Source of the DNA: Acidimicrobiia bacterium
GTDB lineage: Bacteria; Actinomycetota; Acidimicrobiia; Spongiisociales; JAHEDJ01
Direction: 5' to 3'
DNA length: 6,439 nt
NCBI GenBank assembly: GCA_030598025.1
Contig: JAUVQS010000088.1
Span: 1 to 6,439 of the forward strand
Position numbers and translations under genes: made by a program. Shown here piece after piece: positions 1 to 6,437 of the stretch; the first letter of the stretch is position 1, and every line of letters begins with the position of its first letter. The notes under the pieces are model-generated. The model saw only the letters and a list, made by a program, of their open reading frames with translations, searched no databases and was not told the DNA's origin.

Positions 1-29
1 CTGGTGGAGGACGTTTTGAGGAGTACAGG

Positions 30-299
30 ATGTCGGATTCAGACCGCCGACAGAACACCACCGAGCAGAGCAGGCTGGAGGGGGCAGCGACCACCTATCC
101 GCGCGCCTTCATAGCACTGCGCGGAAAACTGATTAGCCGATGCCTGGGCCTCGCCGGGGCTCCCGGTCGAAGGTTGGATCGGCGGCGTCTGCCTGCTCGA
201 CGTCTTCGCGGCGGATGCCCAGCAGGAACAGGATGGCGTCGAGGTAGGGCACCGAGACCGCGGTGTCGGCCGCCTCCCTCACCGCCGGCTTGGCGTTGA
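30..299 (+). CDS. Uncertain small ORF at the left edge, overlapping the 3' end of serB
   Basis: A plus-strand ATG at position 30 follows a good Shine-Dalgarno match (GAGGAG at 18-23) with a 6-nt spacer, and the first 35 or so codons have a reasonable GC-rich third-position pattern. The same frame is also open to the left window edge, so this could instead be the C-terminal end of a longer gene. Beyond about residue 40 the translation becomes an Arg/Pro/Gly-rich run that looks like an antisense shadow of serB, which it overlaps by 167 nt. That is unusually long for a convergent overlap. I recognise no domain. The rest of the first 132 nt has no other convincing content; two other plus-strand frames end at 17-19 and 109-111 and could be tails of an upstream gene. 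Confidence 0.18.
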   Translation: MSDSDRRQNTTEQSRLEGAATTYPRAFIALRGKLISRCLGLAGAPGRRLDRRRLPARRLRGGCPAGTGWRRGRAPRPRCRPPPSPPAWR

Positions 300-1350
300 A
301 CGCTATTCCCAATCCGGCCGCGGCGAGCATGTCGAGATCGTTGGCGCCGTCTCCCACGGCCACGGTCTGTTCGACGGGGATTCCGCGCTCAGCGGCCACC
401 CGGCGCAGTAGCGCAGCCTTTCCCGCCCGGTCGATTATCGGACCTTCGATTTTTCCGGTCAGAACGCCATTCACAATTTCCAGGCGGTTGGCGTAGGTGT
501 GATCGATGTCGAGATCCTCACCAAGCGCCCTCACGAAGAATTCAAATCCACCGCTGACGAGTGCGATTTCGTAGCCCAGTCGTTTGAGGGTACGAATGAA
601 CGTTCTGGCTCCCGGCGTGAGGGAGATCTGCTGAGCGACCCGCTCCAATGCCAGCGAATCGAGCCCCCGGAGGGCTGCGACGCGCGCCCGGAGAGCGTCC
701 GCGAAATCGAGTTCGCCCTGCATCGCCCGCTGTGTGACGGCGGCCACCGCCTCGACCTGACCTGCCTCCTGTGCCAACAGATCTATGACCTCGTTCTCAA
801 TCAGTGTTGAGTCGACGTCGAGAACTACGAGTCGCTTGGCGCGACGTTGAAGCCCCTCGGGCTGCACCGCGATGTCCAGTCGGAATGCTTGTGAGGCGGA
901 CAGGAGTTCCTCGCGAAGACGATCGAAGTCGGCACCCGACACGATGAACTCGTAGCTCATGACGGGGTAGTCCGAGAGTCTGAGGATGCGGTCGATGTTT
1001 CCGCCGGCTCCCGCGATCGCCGCGGTGGCTCCCGCCAGGGCGTCCGCCGAGAGGTCGGGGGCGAGGAGTGTCACCGCGTAGCGAGGCCCTGGCGAGGGCG
1101 TTGGCTGCTCCTCCACCACCTCGAACTCAACATTGATCCCACGTTGCCGTCCGAAGAACAGGAGATCCTTCAGTGTTTGATGCTCGGCTGAGATCCCGAC
1201 GAGTAGATCGAGAGTGAGACGGTCCCTGACTACGACCTGCTCCATGTCGTAGACCTGAGCGCCGCCGAGAGAGAGCAGATCGAGCAATCCGGCGGTGATG
1301 CCGGGCCCATCTTGTCCGCTGATCCGGACCAGAATCGTGTCGTGTGCCAT
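133..1350 (-). CDS. serB: Phosphoserine phosphatase SerB, two ACT domains plus HAD phosphatase
   Basis: This cytoplasmic enzyme hydrolyses O-phospho-L-serine to serine, the last step of the phosphorylated serine pathway. The 405-residue protein starts with an ACT domain (about residues 4-80, with ISGQDGPGIT as the typical first loop) and has a second ACT-like region (about 90-165). The C-terminal half is a HAD phosphatase. Motif I is DVDST, with nucleophile Asp178 and acid/base Asp180. Glu185 is in the substrate-binding stretch, motif II is Ser266 in LVSGGF, motif III is Lys311, and motif IV is GDGANDLDM (334-338 DGAND). All catalytic residues are present. The length and architecture resemble mycobacterial SerB2 (about 409 aa), where the ACT domains bind amino acids for feedback control; such control here is inferred. 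The ATG at 1350 lies just before the first ACT strand, with no Shine-Dalgarno. It is divergent from the PGPGW gene. No clear terminator follows. Confidence 0.97.
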   Translation of the reverse strand: MAHDTILVRISGQDGPGITAGLLDLLSLGGAQVYDMEQVVVRDRLTLDLLVGISAEHQTLKDLLFFGRQRGINVEFEVVEEQPTPSPGPRYAVTLLAPDLSADALAGATAAIAGAGGNIDRILRLSDYPVMSYEFIVSGADFDRLREELLSASQAFRLDIAVQPEGLQRRAKRLVVLDVDSTLIENEVIDLLAQEAGQVEAVAAVTQRAMQGELDFADALRARVAALRGLDSLALERVAQQISLTPGARTFIRTLKRLGYEIALVSGGFEFFVRALGEDLDIDHTYANRLEIVNGVLTGKIEGPIIDRAGKAALLRRVAAERGIPVEQTVAVGDGANDLDMLAAAGLGIAFNAKPAVREAADTAVSVPYLDAILFLLGIRREDVEQADAADPTFDREPRRGPGIG

Positions 1351-1358
1351 CCGATGAG

Positions 1359-1364
1359 AGGTTA
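1359..1364 (-). promoter_or_regulatory. Candidate -10 box for a leaderless serB transcript
   Basis: On the minus strand the hexamer TAACCT fits the TANNNT core of an actinobacterial -10 box. It lies 8 nt before the serB ATG, so transcription would begin at or almost at the start codon. There is no Shine-Dalgarno in between, which fits leaderless initiation. I see no good -35 element at the usual distance, so the call rests on spacing and the absent ribosome site only. Confidence 0.3.
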
Positions 1365-1436
1365 CCCGTGCCGGCGGCCGCTCCCGCGTGGCATCCCGAC
1401 CGGCGAAAGAGGCTCACTCGAGAACGTTGATTCAGG

Positions 1437-1465
1437 TCGGCATTACCGCTCCGGCGTGGCATTGT
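1437..1465 (+). promoter_or_regulatory. Candidate promoter for the plus-strand three-gene cluster
   Basis: TCGGCA (1437-1442) matches four of six bases of the -35 consensus TTGACA. It is 17 nt from CATTGT (1460-1465), which matches three of six bases of TATAAT including the key A2 and T6. The start codon of the PGPGW gene follows 6 nt later at 1472, so the transcript would begin at about the A of ATG. No Shine-Dalgarno is present. The match is modest and other promoters in this 121-nt divergent region are possible. Confidence 0.3.
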
Positions 1466-1471
1466 GGTGTG

Positions 1472-1708
1472 ATGCAAGGCCAATCACAGCGCCCTCTCGT
1501 CATTCGTATCGCGCTGATCATCATCGGTGGGGTATTGCTGCTCGTCGGTGTTCTCGGTTGGCTTGTGCCTCTGCTCCCAGGTTGGTTGTTCGTCGTCGCC
1601 GGATTGGCGATCCTGGCGGGAGAGTTCCTGTGGGCCCGTCGTCTCCTCGACGGGGCGCGGGCACGACTCAATCGGATTACCCGCAAGGCGCCACAGGATG
1701 GTGACTGA
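1472..1708 (+). CDS. Small membrane protein, PGPGW (TIGR02611-like) family
   Basis: A 78-residue inner-membrane protein of unknown function. Residues 9-30 form one hydrophobic segment, followed by a turn with PLLPGW (33-38) and a second hydrophobic segment (39-53), then a charged amphipathic tail with EFLWARRLLDGARARL (51-66). The Leu-Pro-Gly-Trp turn, the following AGLAILAGEF and the Trp-Ala-Arg-Arg segment match what I recall of the PGPGW putative transmembrane family, in which the turn reads PGPGW. I chose ATG 1472; an upstream GTG at 1388 would add 28 hydrophilic residues running through the intergenic region with no family support, and GTG 1469 is also possible. The stop is 2 nt before the likely TTG start of the next gene, so the two are almost certainly co-transcribed. 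Confidence 0.78.
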   Translation: MQGQSQRPLVIRIALIIIGGVLLLVGVLGWLVPLLPGWLFVVAGLAILAGEFLWARRLLDGARARLNRITRKAPQDGD

Positions 1709-1710
1709 GC

Positions 1711-2472
1711 TTGCCTGCGATGCCGGACATCGATGGCTTGGTAATGGGCCTGGAGGCCGAGTCCCTGCCAGACAAGAAGGAATGGTGGGAGCGCTACCTC
1801 AAAGGGGTGATCGAGTTTCGGGGCGTACCGATGGCTGCGATCCGGCGGGTTGTCCATCAATGGCATCAGGGCAACGGACTCGGCCCGGACGGCCTCCGAA
1901 TTGCCGCTGACTCGATGCTGCGAAGGTCTTTGGCTGAAGACAAACTGGCCGGCATTCTCATCTGGCAGGAACTGTTGCTCCCTTCCGGAGATGTGGACTG
2001 GAGCAGAGATCTCGCAACCCTCGCCGATCTCTTCGACGATGACCACATCTGGGACTGGAACACCACCGACTGGTTGTGTGTGCGCGTCCTCGGGCCGATG
2101 GCCGAGCAGTTCGGGGAGCCGTGCGCGCGGGCGATCGCCTCTTGGGTAGACGCGCCCGGGCTGTGGCGGAGGCGGTCGGCAGGGGTGTCATTCGTCGGTG
2201 TTGCCGGTCGCGGAGATGTCTTCTTTGCCGGCTTCGAGGACCTCGTATTCGATGTCTGCTCGGTGAACGTGCGAGACCCGGAGCGATTCGCGCAAACGGG
2301 CGTCGGTTGGGTCCTGCGTGAACTGAGCGATGCGGCATCGGATCGGGTGCTGCAGTTCCTTGGTATCAACGCGGAGTTCCTCAGCCGGGAAGCGCTGCGT
2401 ATGGCTGCGGCTCGCCTCTCCAACGAGCAGAGGAAGGTGCTCGGGCTGGCAGGTGAGAGGACGCGACGCTAG
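1711..2472 (+). CDS. DNA alkylation repair protein, AlkD-like HEAT-repeat glycosylase family
   Basis: A 253-residue, largely helical cytoplasmic protein of the AlkD/AlkC-type DNA alkylation repair family, which excises N3- and N7-alkylated purines without flipping the base into a pocket. The family signature YLKGVIEFRGVPMAAIRR is at residues 29-46. Residues that correspond, from memory of Bacillus cereus AlkD, to its key aromatic and acidic positions appear in order: Trp116 and Asp120 in WNTTD (AlkD Trp109/Asp113), Arg155 in the LWRRRSAG segment (Arg148), and Trp200 in GWVLRELS (Trp187). The protein therefore looks catalytically competent. The start is ambiguous: TTG 1711 has a weak purine-rich GGATGG (1696-1701) 9 nt upstream, while ATG 1720 is a more usual codon with a poor ribosome site. 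It sits 2 nt after the PGPGW gene, which suggests translational coupling. Confidence 0.88.
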   Translation: MPAMPDIDGLVMGLEAESLPDKKEWWERYLKGVIEFRGVPMAAIRRVVHQWHQGNGLGPDGLRIAADSMLRRSLAEDKLAGILIWQELLLPSGDVDWSRDLATLADLFDDDHIWDWNTTDWLCVRVLGPMAEQFGEPCARAIASWVDAPGLWRRRSAGVSFVGVAGRGDVFFAGFEDLVFDVCSVNVRDPERFAQTGVGWVLRELSDAASDRVLQFLGINAEFLSREALRMAAARLSNEQRKVLGLAGERTRR

Positions 2473-2511
2473 GCCACCGTTTTCTCGACCCGCTGTTGGA
2501 ACCCAAACCGA

Positions 2512-2517
2512 TATGCT
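2512..2517 (+). promoter_or_regulatory. Candidate internal -10 box before the DUF454 gene
   Basis: TATGCT matches four of six bases of TATAAT, including T1, A2 and T6, and ends 8 nt before the ATG at 2526. The region before that ATG is C-rich with no Shine-Dalgarno, so a leaderless transcript starting in the 53-nt gap is plausible. No good -35 lies at 16-18 nt. TCGACC at 2485-2490 is a fair match but is 21 nt away. The gene could equally be read from the upstream promoter. Confidence 0.33.
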
Positions 2518-2525
2518 CCCGACCC

Positions 2526-2927
2526 ATGGCGGAGCAAGCACACCGTCGTTCGACACGGACGATCCTCTCAGCGCTCGGGTTCCTGAGCCTCGGAGTTGCT
2601 CTCATCGGCATAGTGCTCCCCGGGATCCCGACGACCGGCCCGGTGCTGCTGGCCGGTTACTTCTTCTCTCGTTCGTCGGAACGGTTCGATCGATGGCTGC
2701 TCGAACACCGCCTATTCGGGCCGATCACCCGGGACTGGCGTGCGGGGCGTGGCTTCACGGCGCGGGCCAAAACCGTCTCGGTCTTCGCCATTGTGATCAC
2801 GTTTTCTGTCACCGTCGGTTTTGCCGTCTCGCACCTCGCCTTCCGGATCGGCCTGGTGATGCTGGCAGTGGCGATCAGTGCCTACATTCTCCGGTTGCCG
2901 ACCAAGACGGCTGAGCCCGCCGGTTAG
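2526..2927 (+). CDS. DUF454 / YbaN-type inner-membrane protein
   Basis: A 133-residue predicted inner-membrane protein of the YbaN (DUF454) family, function unknown. Hydrophobic segments lie at about residues 12-31, 36-48, 83-101 and 105-123. The family signature is clear: GFLSLGVALIGIVLPGIPTT (18-37), then FFSRSSERFDRWLLEHRLFG (46-65), then the conserved W-R-A-G-R-G (71-76) before the third hydrophobic stretch. I chose ATG 2526; TTG 2496 would add ten residues, upstream of any family similarity. Family members usually run about 115-130 residues, so this is full length. It follows the AlkD-like gene by 53 nt on the same strand and may be co-transcribed or read from its own promoter. It converges with nrdJ across 22 nt. 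No functional link to DNA repair is established for the family. Confidence 0.85.
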   Translation: MAEQAHRRSTRTILSALGFLSLGVALIGIVLPGIPTTGPVLLAGYFFSRSSERFDRWLLEHRLFGPITRDWRAGRGFTARAKTVSVFAIVITFSVTVGFAVSHLAFRIGLVMLAVAISAYILRLPTKTAEPAG

Positions 2928-2949
2928 ACGCCGTTTGATAGTCAGTTAT

Positions 2950-5900
2950 CTAGGAACAGCCGGTTGTCTCGCCGCAGGTCAGGCAGACATGGCACGATCC
3001 GCTGCGCATGGTGATGTTCCCGCAGTTCGGGCAGGCAGGTGCGTCGCTGGCATCTTCGATCATCGACACCTTGGTGGCTGTCGCGGTTGTCGTTCGCCGA
3101 GACCCGTTCGACGTGCTTCCGCCACCGTTTGGTGATCGTGTTTCATTACTTCCGGCCGGCCGTTCAGTTGGTGGCAGGGCATCGGCGAAGTTGGCTGCTT
3201 CGATCTGCGCATCGATCTGTTGTTCCATCGACGCATCCGTCAGGTCCAACTGCACCCCGGCTTCCACGGCCAGGCCCTTGGGCGGTTCCGGTAATTCGGA
3301 GGGTCTGAACGGCGGTACCTGAGCTAGCTCGTCCCGGTGCAGGTATTCGACGCCGACCGCTCTGAACACGTAGTCGACAATTGAGTTGGCCATCTTGATG
3401 TTCGGATGGCCCTCGACCATGCCGCGGGGCTCGAACGTTTGGAAAACGAACGTATCGACAAACTCCTCGAGAGGCACGCCGTATTGGAGGCCCTTGCTCA
3501 CGGCGATGGCAAAACACGACAGAATGCCGCGCAATGTGGCGCCTTCTTTGGCCAGATCGATGAAGAGTTCGCCAAGCGTCCCGTCTTCATACTCGCCGGT
3601 CCGCAAGAACACTTTGTGTCCACCGATGCGAGCCTCCTGAGTGAACCCGCTTCGGCGGCTGGGAAGCAGGAACCGGGGCGGTTGCATGCCCTGGTCGTAA
3701 GCCTCGGTCGGCGACAATCCAGCGGGAATTTGGCCCCAGGCCAGCGCCTTCTCTTCTTGTAGAGCGGCGTTGATGTCCTGGTCCTCTTCCTCGTTGTCGG
3801 CCTCGTCCGTAGTCGAGGACAGCGGCTGTGATGCCTTCGAGCCGTCCCGATAGAGAGCCATCGCCTTGAGGCCCAGCCGCCACGACATTTCATAGGCACC
3901 CTCGATGTCGTCCGCCGTTACCTCGTTCGGCATGTTGATCGTCTTCGAGATGGCACCCGAGATGAAGGGCTGCGCGGCAGCCATCATCTTGATGTGGCCA
4001 TCATGATGAATCAACCGGGTCCCGTGGCGGCCGTTGCGGTTGGCCGTATCGAACACGGGAAGGTGTTCATCGGCGAGGTGCGGCGCACCTTCGATCGTCT
4101 GCCTGCCGCAGATCGCGTCGTTGGCCTCCATCGCTTGCGAGCGGGAGAAACCGAGCTTGCTGAGCAGATCAAAGTCGAGCGAGGTGTATTCATCGAGCGA
4201 GAACCCGAGACGCTGGAGTGACTCTTCGCCGAGCACGAATGGGGAGAAAGCGCGCTTGAGGTCGAAGATCGACGGGAGCGTCTTCTCGATCTGGATGAGG
4301 TCGTCGGCGCTGAATCCCTTCTCGGTCAACGACTGGCGATTGATGTGGGGAGCACCCAGGAGGGTGTTGGTTCCGACTACGAAATCGACGACTTCCTCGA
4401 TCTGGTCGTCCGGATAGCCGAGGGCGGCGAGCGACGGAGCTACGGACTGGTTGACGATCTTGAAGTATCCGCCACCTGCCAGTTTCTTGAACTTGACCAG
4501 TGAGAAGTCCGGCTCCACGCCCGTCGTGTCGCAATCCATGAGAAGACCGATCGTCCCGGTCGGTGCGAGCACCGTCGCCTGGGCATTACGGAATCCAACT
4601 TCCTGGCCCCAGTCGAGAGCCCGGTCCCACGATGCGCGGGCGGCGCCGACGAGATCTGGCGGACACAGCCCCTCATCTAGTTGCATCACGTCGTGGCCGA
4701 TTTCTTCGAAATCGGTTGCACCGTACGCGGCCCGGCGATGATTGCGGATGACCCGCAGCATCGATTCGCGGTTCTCGTGGTACTTGGGAAATGGACCGAC
4801 GGCTGCCGACATCTCGGCGCTCGTTGCATACGAGTTTCCGGTCAGGATGGCGGTCAGCGCTCCGGCGATCGATCGTCCCCGGTCAGAGTCGTAGGCGATT
4901 CCCTGTCTCATCAAGAGAGATCCGAGGTTCGCGTAGCCGAGTCCGAGAGTGCGATAGTCGTAGGAACCTTGAGCGATGTCTTCCGACGGGAAGTGTGCCA
5001 TCGCGACAGAGATCTCCAGGACGATCGTCCACAGACGGATGGCATGCTCGAAGGTCTCGATGTCGAATACATGGGTCTGGTCGTTGTAGAACCTGACGAG
5101 ATTGAGGCTGGCGAGATTGCAGGCCGTGTCGTCGAGGAACATGTATTCGGCGCAAGGATTGGACGCACGGATCTCGCCGCCGGCCGGGCAGGTGTGCCAC
5201 TGGTTGATGGTGGTGTGATATTGAAGCCCTGGATCAGCGCACGCCCAGGCGGCGTCAGCAATCTGGGTCCATAGATCACGGGCCTTCATCATCTTGCGTA
5301 CCGAACCGTCTTTGCGGTTGATGAGATTCCAGTCGGCGTCGTCGATGACGGCCTGGAGGAAATCGTTCGTTATGCGAACCGAGTTGTTTGAGTTCTGACC
5401 GGAGACGGTGGCGTAGGCATCTCCGTTGAAGTCTGCCGGCAGGCCGCCGTAGCGGATGAGAACCTTGGCCTTGTCTTCTTCGGCCTTCTTCCAGTTGATG
5501 AACTGCTCGATGTCTGGATGATCGACGTCGAGGATGACCATCTTGGCGGCCCGACGGGTCGTACCGCCCGACTTGATGGCGCCTGCGGCCCGATCGCCGA
5601 TCTTTAGAAATGACATGACTCCGGAGCTTTTACCGCCGCCGGAGAGGAGTTCGTTCTCAGCCCGAATGTTTGAGAAGTTTGATCCGGCCCCCGAGCCAAA
5701 CTTGAAGATGCGGGCCTCCCGAACCCAGAGGTCCATAATGCCGCCCGGGTTCACTAGATCGTCGCCTACCGAGAGGATGAAACAGGCATGTGGGGCGGGG
5801 CGAGAGTACGAGTCGGGGGAGGCGACGAGGTCTCCGGTTTCGTCATCAACGAACCAGAACCCTTGCGCCGGGCCCGTCAATCCGTAGTTGTTGAAGAGAC

Positions 5901-6342
5901 CGGTGTTGAACCATTGAGGTGAGTTGGGAGCCGCCATCTGATTGGCGAGCATGAACTTGAGTTCATCTTCGAAGGCGTCCGCATCGTCGCTGCCTGCAAA
6001 GTAGCCCTTCGTCTCACCCCAGAATCGCCAGGTCTCGGCGAGGCGATTGAAAACTTGTTTGGCCGATCGCTCGGGGCCCGTTAGCCGATTGCCGGATTCA
6101 TCGAGGATCTCGTTGCCATCGGTGTCGTATTGGGGCACGCCGGCTTTGCGAAAGTACTTCGAAACCATGATGTCGGTGGCGACCTGTGACCAGGAGGCCG
6201 GGATCTCGGCATCGTTCATCTCAAAAACGATCGATCCATCAGGGTTGCTGATTCTCGAATCGCGGTACTCCCATGCGGTGTTCTCGTATGGGTCGCCGCC
6301 GACCTCGGTGAAGCGGCGGCTGATCCTCAAGCCTTGGCCCAT
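2950..6342 (-). CDS. nrdJ: Class II (adenosylcobalamin-dependent) ribonucleotide reductase NrdJ
   Basis: This 1130-residue enzyme reduces ribonucleotides to deoxyribonucleotides, using adenosylcobalamin to make its thiyl radical, so it needs no oxygen and no NrdB subunit. Residue numbers are from the ATG at 6342. Cys187 (HACFILSVGDDL) and Cys408 (DTACNLASLNL) are the active-site redox pair. Asn395, Cys397 and Glu399 in NPCAEY form the radical-site triad, and PTGTIG (594-599) is the substrate-phosphate loop. The barrel continues to about 835 (GLKAMALYRDGSK). An acidic linker follows (about 844-865), then a TSCPD-type domain (about 900-1000). A low-complexity Thr/Ser/Gly/Asn linker (about 1060-1095) leads to a Cys-rich tail with CPNC, CHVCLTC and a last Cys one residue from the end. 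I see no N-terminal ATP-cone, so allosteric activity control is doubtful. The start is fixed by a GGAGG ribosome site; the in-frame TTG at 6360 would add six residues, but the ribosome site lies inside that extension. Confidence 0.97.
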   Translation of the reverse strand: MGQGLRISRRFTEVGGDPYENTAWEYRDSRISNPDGSIVFEMNDAEIPASWSQVATDIMVSKYFRKAGVPQYDTDGNEILDESGNRLTGPERSAKQVFNRLAETWRFWGETKGYFAGSDDADAFEDELKFMLANQMAAPNSPQWFNTGLFNNYGLTGPAQGFWFVDDETGDLVASPDSYSRPAPHACFILSVGDDLVNPGGIMDLWVREARIFKFGSGAGSNFSNIRAENELLSGGGKSSGVMSFLKIGDRAAGAIKSGGTTRRAAKMVILDVDHPDIEQFINWKKAEEDKAKVLIRYGGLPADFNGDAYATVSGQNSNNSVRITNDFLQAVIDDADWNLINRKDGSVRKMMKARDLWTQIADAAWACADPGLQYHTTINQWHTCPAGGEIRASNPCAEYMFLDDTACNLASLNLVRFYNDQTHVFDIETFEHAIRLWTIVLEISVAMAHFPSEDIAQGSYDYRTLGLGYANLGSLLMRQGIAYDSDRGRSIAGALTAILTGNSYATSAEMSAAVGPFPKYHENRESMLRVIRNHRRAAYGATDFEEIGHDVMQLDEGLCPPDLVGAARASWDRALDWGQEVGFRNAQATVLAPTGTIGLLMDCDTTGVEPDFSLVKFKKLAGGGYFKIVNQSVAPSLAALGYPDDQIEEVVDFVVGTNTLLGAPHINRQSLTEKGFSADDLIQIEKTLPSIFDLKRAFSPFVLGEESLQRLGFSLDEYTSLDFDLLSKLGFSRSQAMEANDAICGRQTIEGAPHLADEHLPVFDTANRNGRHGTRLIHHDGHIKMMAAAQPFISGAISKTINMPNEVTADDIEGAYEMSWRLGLKAMALYRDGSKASQPLSSTTDEADNEEEDQDINAALQEEKALAWGQIPAGLSPTEAYDQGMQPPRFLLPSRRSGFTQEARIGGHKVFLRTGEYEDGTLGELFIDLAKEGATLRGILSCFAIAVSKGLQYGVPLEEFVDTFVFQTFEPRGMVEGHPNIKMANSIVDYVFRAVGVEYLHRDELAQVPPFRPSELPEPPKGLAVEAGVQLDLTDASMEQQIDAQIEAANFADALPPTERPAGSNETRSPNGGGSTSNGSRRTTTATATKVSMIEDASDAPACPNCGNITMRSGSCHVCLTCGETTGCS

Positions 6343-6347
6343 GTCTT

Positions 6348-6352
6348 CCTCC
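6348..6352 (-). promoter_or_regulatory. Ribosome binding site that fixes the nrdJ start
   Basis: On the minus strand GGAGG lies 5 nt before ATG 6342, within a longer purine-rich run. This is the strongest Shine-Dalgarno near any of the main genes. It lies downstream of the TTG at 6360, so it supports the 1130-residue protein and not the 1136-residue reading. It also shows that nrdJ is translated from a leadered mRNA, unlike serB and the DUF454 gene. Confidence 0.85.
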
Positions 6353-6392
6353 CTCTCCAACGTCCCCTTTGCGAAGCCCCAGGGGACCGAAT

Positions 6393-6411
6393 GCCCCGCT
6401 CTCGGCGGGGC
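6393..6411 (-). terminator. GC-rich 7-bp hairpin, possible attenuator or upstream-gene terminator
   Basis: A perfect 7-bp GC-only stem with a 5-nt loop. Read on the minus strand it is followed by ATTCGG, with no U-tract, so it is not a classical intrinsic terminator. GC-rich stems without U-tracts can still act as terminators in actinobacteria. It could end a minus-strand gene beyond the window, attenuate nrdJ, or be part of a folded leader. Confidence 0.3.
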
Positions 6412-6426
6412 TCCTCAGGCAGGTAT

Positions 6427-6437
6427 GACGAATCGTC
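6427..6437. repeat. Short odd palindrome GACGAATCGTC
   Basis: A perfect 5-1-5 inverted repeat (GACGA, A, TCGTC) about 85 nt upstream of the nrdJ start, two bases from the window edge. It could be a half-seen operator or the tip of a third leader hairpin. It is short enough to be chance. Confidence 0.2.

Noticed and set aside
99..124. Inverted repeat CCGCGC / GCGCGG just downstream of the serB stop, as a terminator
   Set aside because: The stem is 6 bp with a 14-nt loop. On the minus strand the T-run precedes the stem instead of following it, so it does not fit an intrinsic terminator of serB.
1388..1471. Longer 106-residue form of the PGPGW protein from GTG 1388
   Set aside because: The added 28 residues are hydrophilic, carry no family similarity, and would run through the region that should hold the divergent promoters.
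1432..2046. 204-codon minus-strand ORF opposite the PGPGW and AlkD-like genes
   Set aside because: It lies antisense to two genes with clear family motifs, has no ribosome site, and its translation is Arg/Pro/Ser-rich without recognisable domains.
2330..2914. 194-codon plus-strand ORF spanning the AlkD-like 3' end and most of the DUF454 gene
   Set aside because: It is out of frame with both recognised genes, and the Arg/Pro/His-rich translation is typical of a shifted frame in GC-rich coding DNA.
4681..5274. 197-codon plus-strand ORF inside nrdJ
   Set aside because: It is antisense to the catalytic core of nrdJ, which is fully conserved in its own frame. I see no independent start signal or domain.
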